Source: Streptomyces lanatus
GTDB taxonomy: Bacteria; Actinomycetota; Actinomycetes; Streptomycetales; Streptomycetaceae
Assembly (NCBI RefSeq): GCF_014655715.1
Contig: NZ_BNBM01000001.1
Coordinates: 808,742-872,741 of the forward strand
DNA: 64,000 bases
Reading direction: 5' to 3'
Under the pieces are notes generated by a model. The model made no database searches and was not told the origin of the DNA. It saw only the letters and a program-made list of their open reading frames with translations. The position numbers and the translations under genes were made by a program. Positions 43,200 through 52,548 of this stretch are shown here, one piece after another. Within the stretch, counting starts at the first letter, position 1; each line of letters opens with the position of its first letter.

Positions 43200-45038
43200 G
43201 TGGACCTGGCCCGGGACGCCCTGTCGGCCGTGTATGACGCCGATGTCCTGCGGCCCCGGACCTGGCGGCGGCTGGGTGCGGTGCTCAACCGCCGCTACGG
43301 CCACCGGCGCGACCCGGACGACCTGCGCGAGGCCCTCCGGTGCTTTCGGCGCGCTGCGGACCTGCCGGTCGCCACTCCGCAGGAGCGGATGCTGTCCTGT
43401 GCTTCCTGGGGTGCGGCGGCCGTATCGCTCGGCGATCACGCCCTGGCCGCCGAGGGCTTCGGCCGGGCGGTCCTGCAACTGCCCCAGTTGGCCTGGCACG
43501 GACTACCGACGGCGGCCTGTGCGAACCACCTGGCCGAGTGGCCCGGGCTGGCGCCGCTGGCCGCGACCTGTCATATCCGGGCCGGTGCTCCGGAGCGCGC
43601 GGTGGAGATCCTGGAGCAGGGCCGCACGATCATCCAGAACCAGTCGCTGCATCTGCGCGGCGATCTGTCCGAACTGGCGGACCGGGAGCCGGCGCTGGCG
43701 GCCGCGCTGTCACGGGTGCGCGAGCAGCTGGACGCACAGGGGTTCGCCACCGGCGCCGACTCCGAGGAAATGCCCGGAGAGAGCCTCCTGTCGCCGCTCG
43801 GCCGGGAGCGGCTGGCGCGGCAGCGGGCCGCCCTCTGCCGTGAATGGGACGACCTGGTGGCCGAGGTGCGCCGGCTAGACGGTTTCGCGTACTTCCTGGC
43901 GCCCGTGCCCTACGACGACTTGAGAGCCGCCGCCGCGCAGGGTCCGGTCGTCGTGGTCAACGTGAGTGAACTGGCCTGTCACGCCCTGGTGATCCGGGAT
44001 GCCGACGCGCCGGTGGAGGTCGTCGAGCTGCCGGACGTGTCCCATGCCGAAGTCGCACGGCAGGCGCAGGCGTTGGTGTCCGTGCTGCTCGCACGCCGGG
44101 AGCCGGACCGCCCCTTTCTGCGCCGGGAGGCCGACCGGCACGCCGTGCACGACGTGCTGGAGTGGCTGTGGCAGCGGATCGCCGAACCGGTCCTCGACCG
44201 CCTCGGCTTCGATGGCCACGCCGGCGGACCGCTGCCGCGGCTGTGGTGGTGCCCCAGCGGTCTGCTCACGCTGCTGCCCCTGCACGCCGCGGGCCGCTAC
44301 CCGCGCCATCGCACCGCGTCACCGTCGGAGCGTCCGGCGGCCGGGTCCGGCTGTGTGCCGGGGCGGGTCGTGCCGTCGTACACGTCGACGCTCACGGCGC
44401 TGCTCCGGGCCCGCGAGCGCGACGCGGACGCGACGGGGTTCGGCGGACTGCCGGCGGTCGCGATGCCGGAGACTCCCGGCAGTCCGGCGCTGCCGGGAGT
44501 GCGGCGGGAGTACGAGGAGCTGCGGGCCGCCTTCCCGCCGGGGGCGCCGGTGGACGCGCTCTTCGGGCCGGAGGCGACCCGGGAGGCCGTTCGGCGGGCT
44601 CTGCATGACAGGCCCTGGGTGCACTTCGCCTGTCATGCGGAGCAGGACCTCATGGATCCCGCCCGGAGCGCGCTCGCCCTGTACGACGCCCGGCTCACCG
44701 TCGCCGATCTGCTGGAGCTGGATCTGCCGCACGCGGAACTGGCCTGTCTGTCGGCGTGCGAGACGGCGGCCGGCACGGTCCGGCTGCCCGACGAGGTCAT
44801 GCATCTGGCCTCGGCCATGCAACTCACCGGGTACCGGCATGTGATCGCCACGATGTGGGGCATCCACGACGGCTCGGCACCGGACCTGGCCGCCCGCTTC
44901 TACGCCGAGCTGACCCGCACGGGCCGGCCGGATGCCATGGGGGCGGCGCGTGCGCTGCACACCGCGGTGGCCGGGCAGCGCGCGCATGACCCGACGGACC
45001 CGCTGCGGTGGGCGGCCCATCTGCACGTCGGCCCGTGA
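43200..45038 (+). CDS. TPR-CHAT domain protein (caspase-like cysteine peptidase)
   Basis: 612 aa. Residues 1-140 are TPR-like helices (LRCFRRAADLPVATPQERML, EILEQGRTIIQNQSLHLRG); 230-612 is a CHAT domain with catalytic His479 in VHFACHA and Cys520 in CLSACETAAG, and the family end VIATMWGIHDGSAPDLAARF. CHAT peptidases act in bacterial conflict and programmed-death systems, typically cutting a partner protein. I start at GTG 43200, where codon bias begins; an ATG at 43134 would overlap the divergent gene. The TPR part is short for the family, so the N-terminus may be trimmed. It converges on the sigma/CBM2 gene with a 12-base gap. Confidence 0.85.
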   Translation: MDLARDALSAVYDADVLRPRTWRRLGAVLNRRYGHRRDPDDLREALRCFRRAADLPVATPQERMLSCASWGAAAVSLGDHALAAEGFGRAVLQLPQLAWHGLPTAACANHLAEWPGLAPLAATCHIRAGAPERAVEILEQGRTIIQNQSLHLRGDLSELADREPALAAALSRVREQLDAQGFATGADSEEMPGESLLSPLGRERLARQRAALCREWDDLVAEVRRLDGFAYFLAPVPYDDLRAAAAQGPVVVVNVSELACHALVIRDADAPVEVVELPDVSHAEVARQAQALVSVLLARREPDRPFLRREADRHAVHDVLEWLWQRIAEPVLDRLGFDGHAGGPLPRLWWCPSGLLTLLPLHAAGRYPRHRTASPSERPAAGSGCVPGRVVPSYTSTLTALLRARERDADATGFGGLPAVAMPETPGSPALPGVRREYEELRAAFPPGAPVDALFGPEATREAVRRALHDRPWVHFACHAEQDLMDPARSALALYDARLTVADLLELDLPHAELACLSACETAAGTVRLPDEVMHLASAMQLTGYRHVIATMWGIHDGSAPDLAARFYAELTRTGRPDAMGAARALHTAVAGQRAHDPTDPLRWAAHLHVGP

Positions 45039-45050
45039 CGCCGGTAACGG

Positions 45051-46535
45051 TCAGCCGGTCGTCGCGCAGTCCCGCCCGTTCAACGCGAAGTCGTACCCCG
45101 CCGAGTTCTCGCCCTCCCACGACGCCAGGAACCCGAACGCCAGTCGGCCGCCCGGGGTGACCGTCTTGTTGTAGTCGGCGGCGGTGGCGGTGACGCGGGA
45201 GCCGTTCTGGGCGAAGCTGGCGTCCCACATCTGGCCGACCTTCTGGCCGTCGCGGAAGGACCAGGCGACGCGCCAGTCGGTGAGGGCGCGTTCGGTGGTG
45301 ACCGTGATGGTGACCTGGAAGCCGTCGGGCCATTCGTTGACGAGGTCGTAGTCGACCGTGCAGTCCGGCTCGGCGCTCTCGGACGGTTCCGGGTCGTCCT
45401 CGTGGGCGGTGGAGGACTTGGTGCCCTGGGGTGACGGGTCGGGGTTCTTCCGCGAGGGATGGGGCTCGGGCGCGTCGTCGTCCGTCGCGGTCTCCGACGG
45501 GGACCGGCTCGCGGACGACGTGACCGGCAGGGTGAAGCCCGGGTCGGCGACCGGCTGGCGGTCGGACGGGTCGCCGCCCGCCGTGGCGCCGTCGCCGGTG
45601 GAGCCGCCCGGCATCATCGACACGGCGAGGGCGAGCGCGGAGACCAGGACGGCGGCGACGAGGAGGCCGCTGCGCACGACGCGTGCCTTGTGGGCGCCGG
45701 GGTTGGGCGGTCCCGCCTCCCCGTCCGCCGGGTCGGGGCGCCCGGCGCCGCGTACCTCGGCGGCCCGGCGGCGGCGTTCCAGGTAGGCGAGGCCGCCCCA
45801 GCCGAGCACCCCGCCCGCGAGGGCCGCGGGCAGTCCGGCGCCGTTCAGCCGGAGGCAGGCGGCGGCTTCGGCGCACTGGACGCAGGTGGCGAGGTGGCGG
45901 GAGAGGTCGCCCGGGGTGTCGGCGGCGGTGGAGCGGGTGACGGCGTCGAGGAGGCGGGCGTAGCTGCGGCACTGCGCGTCCATCGGCGTGTCGAGCTGGT
46001 TGCGCTGGCACCGGTCCCGGAACAGGCCCCGGACCTGGGCGAGTTCATCGGCGACGGTGGCCGGGTCGAGGCCGAGCCGGCGGGCCGCGACGGTCTGCGG
46101 CAGCGCCTCGACCTCGGCCAGCCAGAGCAGCGTCGCGTCGGGTTCCTGCATGTCGCGCAGTCCGCGCAGCGCGAGCGGGCGCTGGAGCGGGGGGCCGCTG
46201 TAGCGGGCGGCCTTCTCGGAGTTGAGCCACAGCCGTAGATCGGGGTCGAGGTCGTGGCCCTGGCCGTTCTGCTCCCATGCCGCCGCGGTGGTGCGTACGG
46301 CGGTCAGGAGGAGGGGTATCCGGGGCAGGCGGGCCGGGCGGCGGCCCGCGCTGCGGAAGGTTATGGTCTCGGCCTCGCGGGCCTCACGTATGCCGGCGGA
46401 AAACGCCTCCGCGGCCAGCTGGTTGGCCGCGGCGGAGCCGGCCGTGCACAGGTCGGCGTACGACAGCACGGCGTCCCAGCACTCGGAGAACAGCGCTGCC
46501 TCGGTGGCGTCCTGGGGAGTCGGCAGGTCGGGCAT
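45051..46535 (-). CDS. Sigma-like / zinc-finger anti-sigma / membrane / CBM2 fusion protein
   Basis: 494 aa. Residues 15-55 resemble sigma region 2 (FSECWDAVLSYADLCTAG), 134-180 resemble region 4 (LLWLAEVEALPQTVAARRLG), and 209-225 carry an anti-sigma zinc motif HLATCVQC. A possible helix at 232-252 and a clear one at 287-309 follow, then a Pro/Ser/Asp/Glu linker (about 310-390) and a C-terminal CBM2 (391-490; CTVDYDLVNEWPDGFQVTIT, WEGENSAGYDFALNGRDC). The CBM would sit outside and the sigma/anti-sigma part inside. This recalls the RsgI polysaccharide sensors of Clostridium, but with the sigma-like part in the same chain. AGGAG lies four bases before the ATG. Confidence 0.8.
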   Translation of the reverse strand: MPDLPTPQDATEAALFSECWDAVLSYADLCTAGSAAANQLAAEAFSAGIREAREAETITFRSAGRRPARLPRIPLLLTAVRTTAAAWEQNGQGHDLDPDLRLWLNSEKAARYSGPPLQRPLALRGLRDMQEPDATLLWLAEVEALPQTVAARRLGLDPATVADELAQVRGLFRDRCQRNQLDTPMDAQCRSYARLLDAVTRSTAADTPGDLSRHLATCVQCAEAAACLRLNGAGLPAALAGGVLGWGGLAYLERRRRAAEVRGAGRPDPADGEAGPPNPGAHKARVVRSGLLVAAVLVSALALAVSMMPGGSTGDGATAGGDPSDRQPVADPGFTLPVTSSASRSPSETATDDDAPEPHPSRKNPDPSPQGTKSSTAHEDDPEPSESAEPDCTVDYDLVNEWPDGFQVTITVTTERALTDWRVAWSFRDGQKVGQMWDASFAQNGSRVTATAADYNKTVTPGGRLAFGFLASWEGENSAGYDFALNGRDCATTG

Positions 46536-46628
46536 GAGTCTCCTGCATCCACATGCGAGGTCAACTCGCCATATTGGCAATGGAGTTGGGGGGAACCTCG
46601 CGGCAGGAACGGAGCCTTTCACGTTCTC

Positions 46629-46682
46629 AACACAACTGACAAGCGCTGTGTTCAGATGTCCTGACAGACCGTTGTCCGGACA
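46629..46682. promoter_or_regulatory. Cluster of dyads upstream of the sigma/CBM2 gene
   Basis: TGTCCTGACA (46657-46666) and the perfect palindrome TGTCCGGACA (46673-46682) repeat with 16-base phasing; AACACA-N12-TGTGTT (46629-46652) lies beside them. The rest of the 236-base gap shows no gene. Confidence 0.35.
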
Positions 46683-46771
46683 GAGACCGGCTCCACCCCA
46701 GGGCGTGGTCGCCCCGCGACTCCAGCCTCTTGTACGGACGCGAGCCCCGTCCGTCTCACCGCTTACGCCAC

Positions 46772-48091
46772 CTATACCGCCGCGGAGGCCTCCGCCGGAA
46801 GACTGTCCATGAAGGAACTCACCGAGAACACCGCGCGGCCGGGGCCGGGTTCGCCGTAGCCGGGGGGCGAGGAGAGGCCGTAGTCCTCCATCGTCTGGCG
46901 ATAGGCCTGCAGCAGCCGGATGTGGTACTCCAGCGGCGCACCCTGCGGGTTCGCCTTGCCGAGCGGGGTCGTGGGCTCGGGGCACCAGGTGGTGAAGCGG
47001 GGCGTGATGCCCTGGGACATGAAGAAGCGCAGGCCCTCGGTGGTGGAGGCGATCGCCTCGTCGACGGTCTTGAAACCGAAGGGCTCGGCCATCTCCACGC
47101 CCGCCACGAAGTTGGGGATGACGTTGCGCGCGCCGAAGATCTCCGCCGAGTCCAGGATGCGCTTGTGCCACTCGTCGCGGCCGACGTACCGCTCCTTGCC
47201 CGGGCAGTACATCTTGAACAGGTACTCGTCCCACACCTCGTAGTTGGGGTGGTAGATCTGCACGCCGTAGTCCTTGAACCGCTGCACGTCGTCCTTCGGC
47301 AGCGCCTGGGCGACGACCTTGCCGATCCAGCGGCCCGGGAAGTGCTCCTCGATGGCCTTGGCGTACATGCCGTAGAAGTCGGCCTCGTCACGGCCCTGGA
47401 GCTTCGAGGTGATCGCGCCGCCGGTGAGGGTGTAGGCGGTGGAGGCCTTGGCGGTGTCGTACCGGTTGATGATGTCGAGCGCCTCGAGGACCTCGTCGAC
47501 ATCCTTGACGCCCGTGTACGGGCGCCCGGCCGCCTTGTGCTGGCGCCAGTTGTGGTTGATGTCGCAGTACTGGCACTCCTCCTTGGCGCCGAAGTACTGG
47601 CACACCCGGAAGACGGTGAGGTAGATGAGGTAGCCCCACTGGATGGTCGGGGCGACCTCCATCACGGACTTTCCGTTGGAGAGCTTGTGCCGGTAGTACT
47701 CCGGCATCGGCGGCACCCCGACGTCGGAGATCCGCTTGCCGTCGAGGTAGAGCCCGAGCACGCCCTGGTCGTCGGCGGCGACGCGGTAGGGCGAGGTCGG
47801 GTTCACGCGCACGGAGACGACGGTGCGGCGCAGGTCGTACGGCCCGCCGGTGAGGATGATCTCCTCCGGCGGGCGCCTGAGCGCGGCCTCGCCCAGCTCG
47901 GGGAGGGTGCCGTGGTCGAAGGAGAAGATGAAGTACGACTTCGGCTTGACCTCGCCTCCCTCGTTGTCGCTGAGGGCGGACGGGTCGAAGGCCACTCCGC
48001 CCCGGAGCAGATCCTCCTTGAAGACGGCTTCCCGCGGAACGTGCGGGAATCGCTCCATCAGATCCTCGACCAGTGCGGTGCGGCTGCCCAT
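46772..48091 (-). CDS. Radical SAM protein with CX8CX2C cluster motif
   Basis: 439 aa. The likely 4Fe-4S ligands are Cys164, Cys173 and Cys176 in FRVCQYFGAKEECQYCD, spacing CX8CX2C instead of the usual CX3CX2C. Further radical-SAM features are TAYTLTGGAITSKLQGRDE (the GGE-like strand) and IPNFVAGVEMAEPFGF. An N-terminal 110-residue domain precedes the barrel. Substrate unknown; no peptide or tailoring genes are nearby. AGGAG lies seven bases before the ATG. A MITE-like element ends only 20 bases upstream of that start, so the native promoter may be displaced. Confidence 0.82.
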   Translation of the reverse strand: MGSRTALVEDLMERFPHVPREAVFKEDLLRGGVAFDPSALSDNEGGEVKPKSYFIFSFDHGTLPELGEAALRRPPEEIILTGGPYDLRRTVVSVRVNPTSPYRVAADDQGVLGLYLDGKRISDVGVPPMPEYYRHKLSNGKSVMEVAPTIQWGYLIYLTVFRVCQYFGAKEECQYCDINHNWRQHKAAGRPYTGVKDVDEVLEALDIINRYDTAKASTAYTLTGGAITSKLQGRDEADFYGMYAKAIEEHFPGRWIGKVVAQALPKDDVQRFKDYGVQIYHPNYEVWDEYLFKMYCPGKERYVGRDEWHKRILDSAEIFGARNVIPNFVAGVEMAEPFGFKTVDEAIASTTEGLRFFMSQGITPRFTTWCPEPTTPLGKANPQGAPLEYHIRLLQAYRQTMEDYGLSSPPGYGEPGPGRAVFSVSSFMDSLPAEASAAV

Positions 48092-48111
48092 CCGTAATCT
48101 CCTCCCGGCTC

Positions 48112-48275
48112 AGAGCCTGTGTCATGTTCCCGGCCGGATCAGCGCGCGGCGTCTGGTGCGTGCGATCGCAAGGCGCCGGAGCGCTCGCGTGGCGGAGCCA
48201 CGTGGGCGGTTCGGCAACGCGGCGAGCGTGCGTGCCAGGCGTCGCGCCCCCGGCCGGGAACATGACACAGGCTCT
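48112..48275. mobile_element. MITE-like foldback element, 164 bp
   Basis: Perfect 26-bp terminal inverted repeats, AGAGCCTGTGTCATGTTCCC plus GGCCGG at 48112-48137 and the exact complement at 48250-48275, enclose 112 bases that are themselves an imperfect palindrome (15 of 22 paired next to the arms) with a central hairpin CGTGGC-GGA-GCCACG (48188-48102 in the sense 48188-48193/48197-48202). No coding capacity. I could not find a clean target duplication. Confidence 0.65.
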
Positions 48276-48411
48276 CTGCGTACGACTCCTCACGGTATGC
48301 CCCTGGCCGAGCGATCGCCGCATCGGGCCCCCTCCGGGCGGATGTGTCCGGCGCCACAGGTCTGCGGAAACCGTTGGGAAAACGCTCTCCGCACCGGGTG
48401 GCCGCGAATGA

Positions 48412-49707
<1,296 letters not shown>

Positions 49708-49750
49708 CTCTCGGACACGGCCTCGGGAGACTTCGTAAACCCCCTTTCCT

Positions 49751-49764
49751 AACCCCTTGTCGAA
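49751..49764 (+). promoter_or_regulatory. Motif shared with the sugar-transporter promoter (copy 1)
   Basis: AACCCCTTGTCGAA lies about 90 bases upstream of the ROK gene. The copy before the binding-protein gene differs at one base of 14. CTTCG also precedes both copies. Confidence 0.4.
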
Positions 49765-49849
49765 AGTCGGCGCACGTCATAGCCTTGCGCCGCGCCGGTA
49801 CCGACGACGACCCGGCCCGACGTGGACGAAGGGACGGGGGCATGGCCCA

Positions 49850-51097
49850 GTGAAGCGCACATCACGCGACATCCGCACCGCGAACCGTTACGAGGTACTG
49901 CGCCAGATCATCGCCGCGTCGCCCACCTCACGGCAGGAGCTGGCGGCCGCCACCGGGCTCAGTCTCGCCACGGTCGCCACCCTCGTGGGCGAGCTGCTCG
50001 ACCTCCGGATGATCACGGAGGTCGGGTTCGAGGACTCGGCGGGCGGCCGCCCCCGCGGGCTCGTGGCCGTCAACGCCTCCGGAGGCGCGCTGATCGGCGT
50101 GGACATCGCGGAGACGTACGTCCATGTCGAGCTGTTCGACCTCGCGCTGAACGTGCTCGCCCGCGCCGACGAGGACATGCGCCCCGGCGAGAGCCGGCCC
50201 GAGCAGGTGGTCGGCCATGTGGCCGCAGCCGTCGGCTCCGTGGTCGCACAGGCCGGGATCGAGGGCGCGCGGGTGCTGGGCGTCGGGGTGAGCGTGCCGG
50301 GGCAGGTGGACCGGGACACCGGCATCTCGGAGTACGCGCCCAACTGGGACTGGCACGATGTGCCGCTGCTCGACCTGCTCTCCGAGGTCATCGCCTACCC
50401 CCTGTACCTGGACAACCCGCTGCGGGCCGGCGCGGTCGCCGAGATGTGGTTCGGGGCGGCGCGCGGGCGCGGGGACACGGTCGTGGTCAACCTCGGCACG
50501 GGCGTCGGCGCCGGGCTCGCGCTCGGCGGCGGGCTGTACCGGGGCGTGAGCAACAGCGCAGGCGAGTGGGGGCATACGACGCTCGTCCTGGACGGGCGGC
50601 TGTGCCGCTGCGGCAACCACGGCTGCGTCGAGGCCTATGTCGGCGCGCCCGGAATCATGCTGAACCTGCGGGAGCTCAGTCCGCGCAGCCCGCTGCTGCA
50701 CCCCGAGGACCAGACCGCCACCATCGACGCGCTGGCCCGCGGCCTGGCCGAGGGCGATCCCGTGGCCGTCAAGGTCGTACGGGAGACGGCCCGTTACGTC
50801 GGCGCGGGCATCGCCAACCTGGTCAATGTCCTCAACCCCGAAGTGGTCGTGCTCAGCAGCTGGGTCGCCCGCAGTCTCGGCGAACCGCTGCTGCACGAGG
50901 TGCGCGAGGCCGTCGGACGGCACGCGCTGCCACGGCCGATGGCCGCCACCGAGATCGTGCTCTCCCCCATCCCCACCGACCCGGCATGCCTGGGCGCGGC
51001 GACGTTCGCCCTGGAGGGCGCGCTGCAGTCCGTGGGCCAGCGGGCCGCGGCGAAACGCACCACCGCGGCGAGGAGCCGTACCGCGCCGTCCGCGTGA
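49850..51097 (+). CDS. ROK family transcriptional regulator
   Basis: 415 aa. N-terminal winged helix (TSRQELAAATGLSLATVATL, residues 25-80) and ROK sugar-kinase-like domain: phosphate loop VVNLGTGVGAGLALGGG and zinc site CRCGNHGCVEAYVG. The kinase-type catalytic Asp region (LYLDNPLRAGAVAE) is altered to DNP rather than DN(D/A), as in many regulatory members. It precedes a sugar ABC importer and a beta-galactosidase and probably represses them until a galactoside is present. The GTG at 49850 is where homology begins; an overlapping ATG three codons earlier is out of frame. Confidence 0.88.
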   Translation: MKRTSRDIRTANRYEVLRQIIAASPTSRQELAAATGLSLATVATLVGELLDLRMITEVGFEDSAGGRPRGLVAVNASGGALIGVDIAETYVHVELFDLALNVLARADEDMRPGESRPEQVVGHVAAAVGSVVAQAGIEGARVLGVGVSVPGQVDRDTGISEYAPNWDWHDVPLLDLLSEVIAYPLYLDNPLRAGAVAEMWFGAARGRGDTVVVNLGTGVGAGLALGGGLYRGVSNSAGEWGHTTLVLDGRLCRCGNHGCVEAYVGAPGIMLNLRELSPRSPLLHPEDQTATIDALARGLAEGDPVAVKVVRETARYVGAGIANLVNVLNPEVVVLSSWVARSLGEPLLHEVREAVGRHALPRPMAATEIVLSPIPTDPACLGAATFALEGALQSVGQRAAAKRTTAARSRTAPSA

Positions 51098-51167
51098 CGG
51101 CGGCGGTGGCTCCCCCCATTCGTCCGGTATTCCGAACGCCGCGCAACGCTTCATGCAGACTTCGTCC

Positions 51168-51181
51168 AACCCCTTGCCGAA
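51168..51181 (+). promoter_or_regulatory. Motif shared with the ROK promoter (copy 2), putative ROK operator
   Basis: AACCCCTTGCCGAA, 91 bases upstream of the binding-protein ATG, within the dyad CTTCG-N13-CGAAG (51160-51182) and followed by a direct repeat of GCCGAAG. Confidence 0.4.
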
Positions 51182-51271
51182 GCCTTAGCCGAAGGTTAAC
51201 GTCCGGCACCGCAACCCCCTTTGAGCCAATCGGCGCTGAGCCACAGCCGTACTCGAGACAAGGACGTCAGC

Positions 51272-52528
51272 ATGTCGGCATCGAGCAACACCAACTGGGA
51301 CCGCCGAACCGTTCTGCGGGCCGCGATGGGCCTGGCCGCCGCGGGCGGACTCGCCGCGTGCGGCGGCAACACCGGCCGGAGCAGCTCCGGCGACAGCCTC
51401 GTGCAGATGTTCCACGCGTACGGCGAGGCGGGCACCGAGCAGGCCATCAAGCGGTATGCGAAGGCCTACAAGGACGCCAACGTGACCACGCAGTGGATCA
51501 CCAGCGCGGACTACGAGAGCAAGCTCTTCTCGTCCCTGCTCACCGACAACGCGCCGGACCTCTTCGAGTTCCACCCGCAGATCCAGATGGTCAAGAGCGG
51601 CCAGGTGGCGGATCTGACCGACCTCATCGACCCGGTCAAGGACGACTTCAACCCGGCGGACATCAAGTCGCACACGGTCGACGGGAAGATATACGGCGTC
51701 CGCATGATCGACGACCCGCAGTTCTTCTTCTACCGCAAGTCGATGCTGGAGAAGGCCAAGGTCGAGGTGCCGACCACGTTCGACGAGCTGATGGAGGCCG
51801 CCGCCAAGCTCACCACCGGCAAGGTCAAGGGCCTGTACATGGGCAACGACCTGCACAGCGTCAACGACACGCTGATCTGGTCGTCAGGCGCCGAGCACCT
51901 CACCGCGGACAACAAGATCGCCTACCACACGGACGGCGTGGTCGAGGGCCTGAAGAAGATGCGCAAGCTGTTCACCAGCGGCGACCTCCTCCTCGGCGCC
52001 CCGACCGAGTCCTGGGACCCCTCCTCGTTCATCCAGGGCCTGTGTGCCATCCAGTTCTGCGGTATGTGGGCGATGCCGGCGATCCAGGACGCGCTCGGCG
52101 ACGACTGGGGTGTCTTCCCCTTCCCGAAGGTCACGGACTCCGGCAAGCCGTCGGTCTACAACGGCGGCTGGTCGATGTTCGTCAACGCCAAGGGCAAGAA
52201 CGTGGACGCGGCCAAGGAGTATGTGAAGTGGCTGTGGATCGACCAGAAGAAGTACCAGGAGGACTGGGCGACGTCCTACGGCTTCCACATCCCGCCGCGC
52301 GCCTCGCTCGCCGAGTCCGCCACCAAGCTCAAGTCGGGCAACGCCGCTGAGGGCGTCAAGCTCTTCAACGAGTTCGGTCACTTCGACAACATCGGCTGGA
52401 CCCAGGCCATGCGCACCTCGTTCGAGGACGTCTTCGCCAACTGCGTGCGCAAGAACATGGACCCGGAGGCCGCCCTCGACAAGTGCGACACGGCCGTCGA
52501 GCGCGAGCTGAAGAAGCTGTTCGGATAG
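51272..52528 (+). CDS. Sugar ABC transporter substrate-binding lipoprotein
   Basis: 418 aa, family 1 extracellular solute-binding protein. The N-terminus has RRTVLRAAMGLAAAGGLAAC, a Tat-like signal ending in a lipobox with the acylated Cys. The body has the typical two-lobe features (YAKAYKDANVTTQWIT, DLIDPVKDDFNPADIKSHTV, VYNGGWSMFVNAKGKN). AAGGA lies seven bases before the ATG. With the two permeases and the GH2 gene it probably binds lactose or another galactoside. No ATPase gene is in the operon; a shared MsiK-type ATPase elsewhere would be the usual solution in Streptomyces. Confidence 0.9.
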   Translation: MSASSNTNWDRRTVLRAAMGLAAAGGLAACGGNTGRSSSGDSLVQMFHAYGEAGTEQAIKRYAKAYKDANVTTQWITSADYESKLFSSLLTDNAPDLFEFHPQIQMVKSGQVADLTDLIDPVKDDFNPADIKSHTVDGKIYGVRMIDDPQFFFYRKSMLEKAKVEVPTTFDELMEAAAKLTTGKVKGLYMGNDLHSVNDTLIWSSGAEHLTADNKIAYHTDGVVEGLKKMRKLFTSGDLLLGAPTESWDPSSFIQGLCAIQFCGMWAMPAIQDALGDDWGVFPFPKVTDSGKPSVYNGGWSMFVNAKGKNVDAAKEYVKWLWIDQKKYQEDWATSYGFHIPPRASLAESATKLKSGNAAEGVKLFNEFGHFDNIGWTQAMRTSFEDVFANCVRKNMDPEAALDKCDTAVERELKKLFG

Positions 52529-52548
52529 GCCGCGGGACGGATCACGAC

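Noticed and set aside
43134..43200. ATG at 43134 as the CHAT start
   Set aside because: Codon bias over 43134-43199 favours the minus-strand small gene, and no SD is present; the plus frame gains Streptomyces bias only from the GTG at 43200.
48112..48275. Ordinary transcription terminator or attenuator
   Set aside because: Perfect 26-bp arms more than 110 bases apart with a palindromic body, and a position upstream of both divergent genes, do not suit a terminator.
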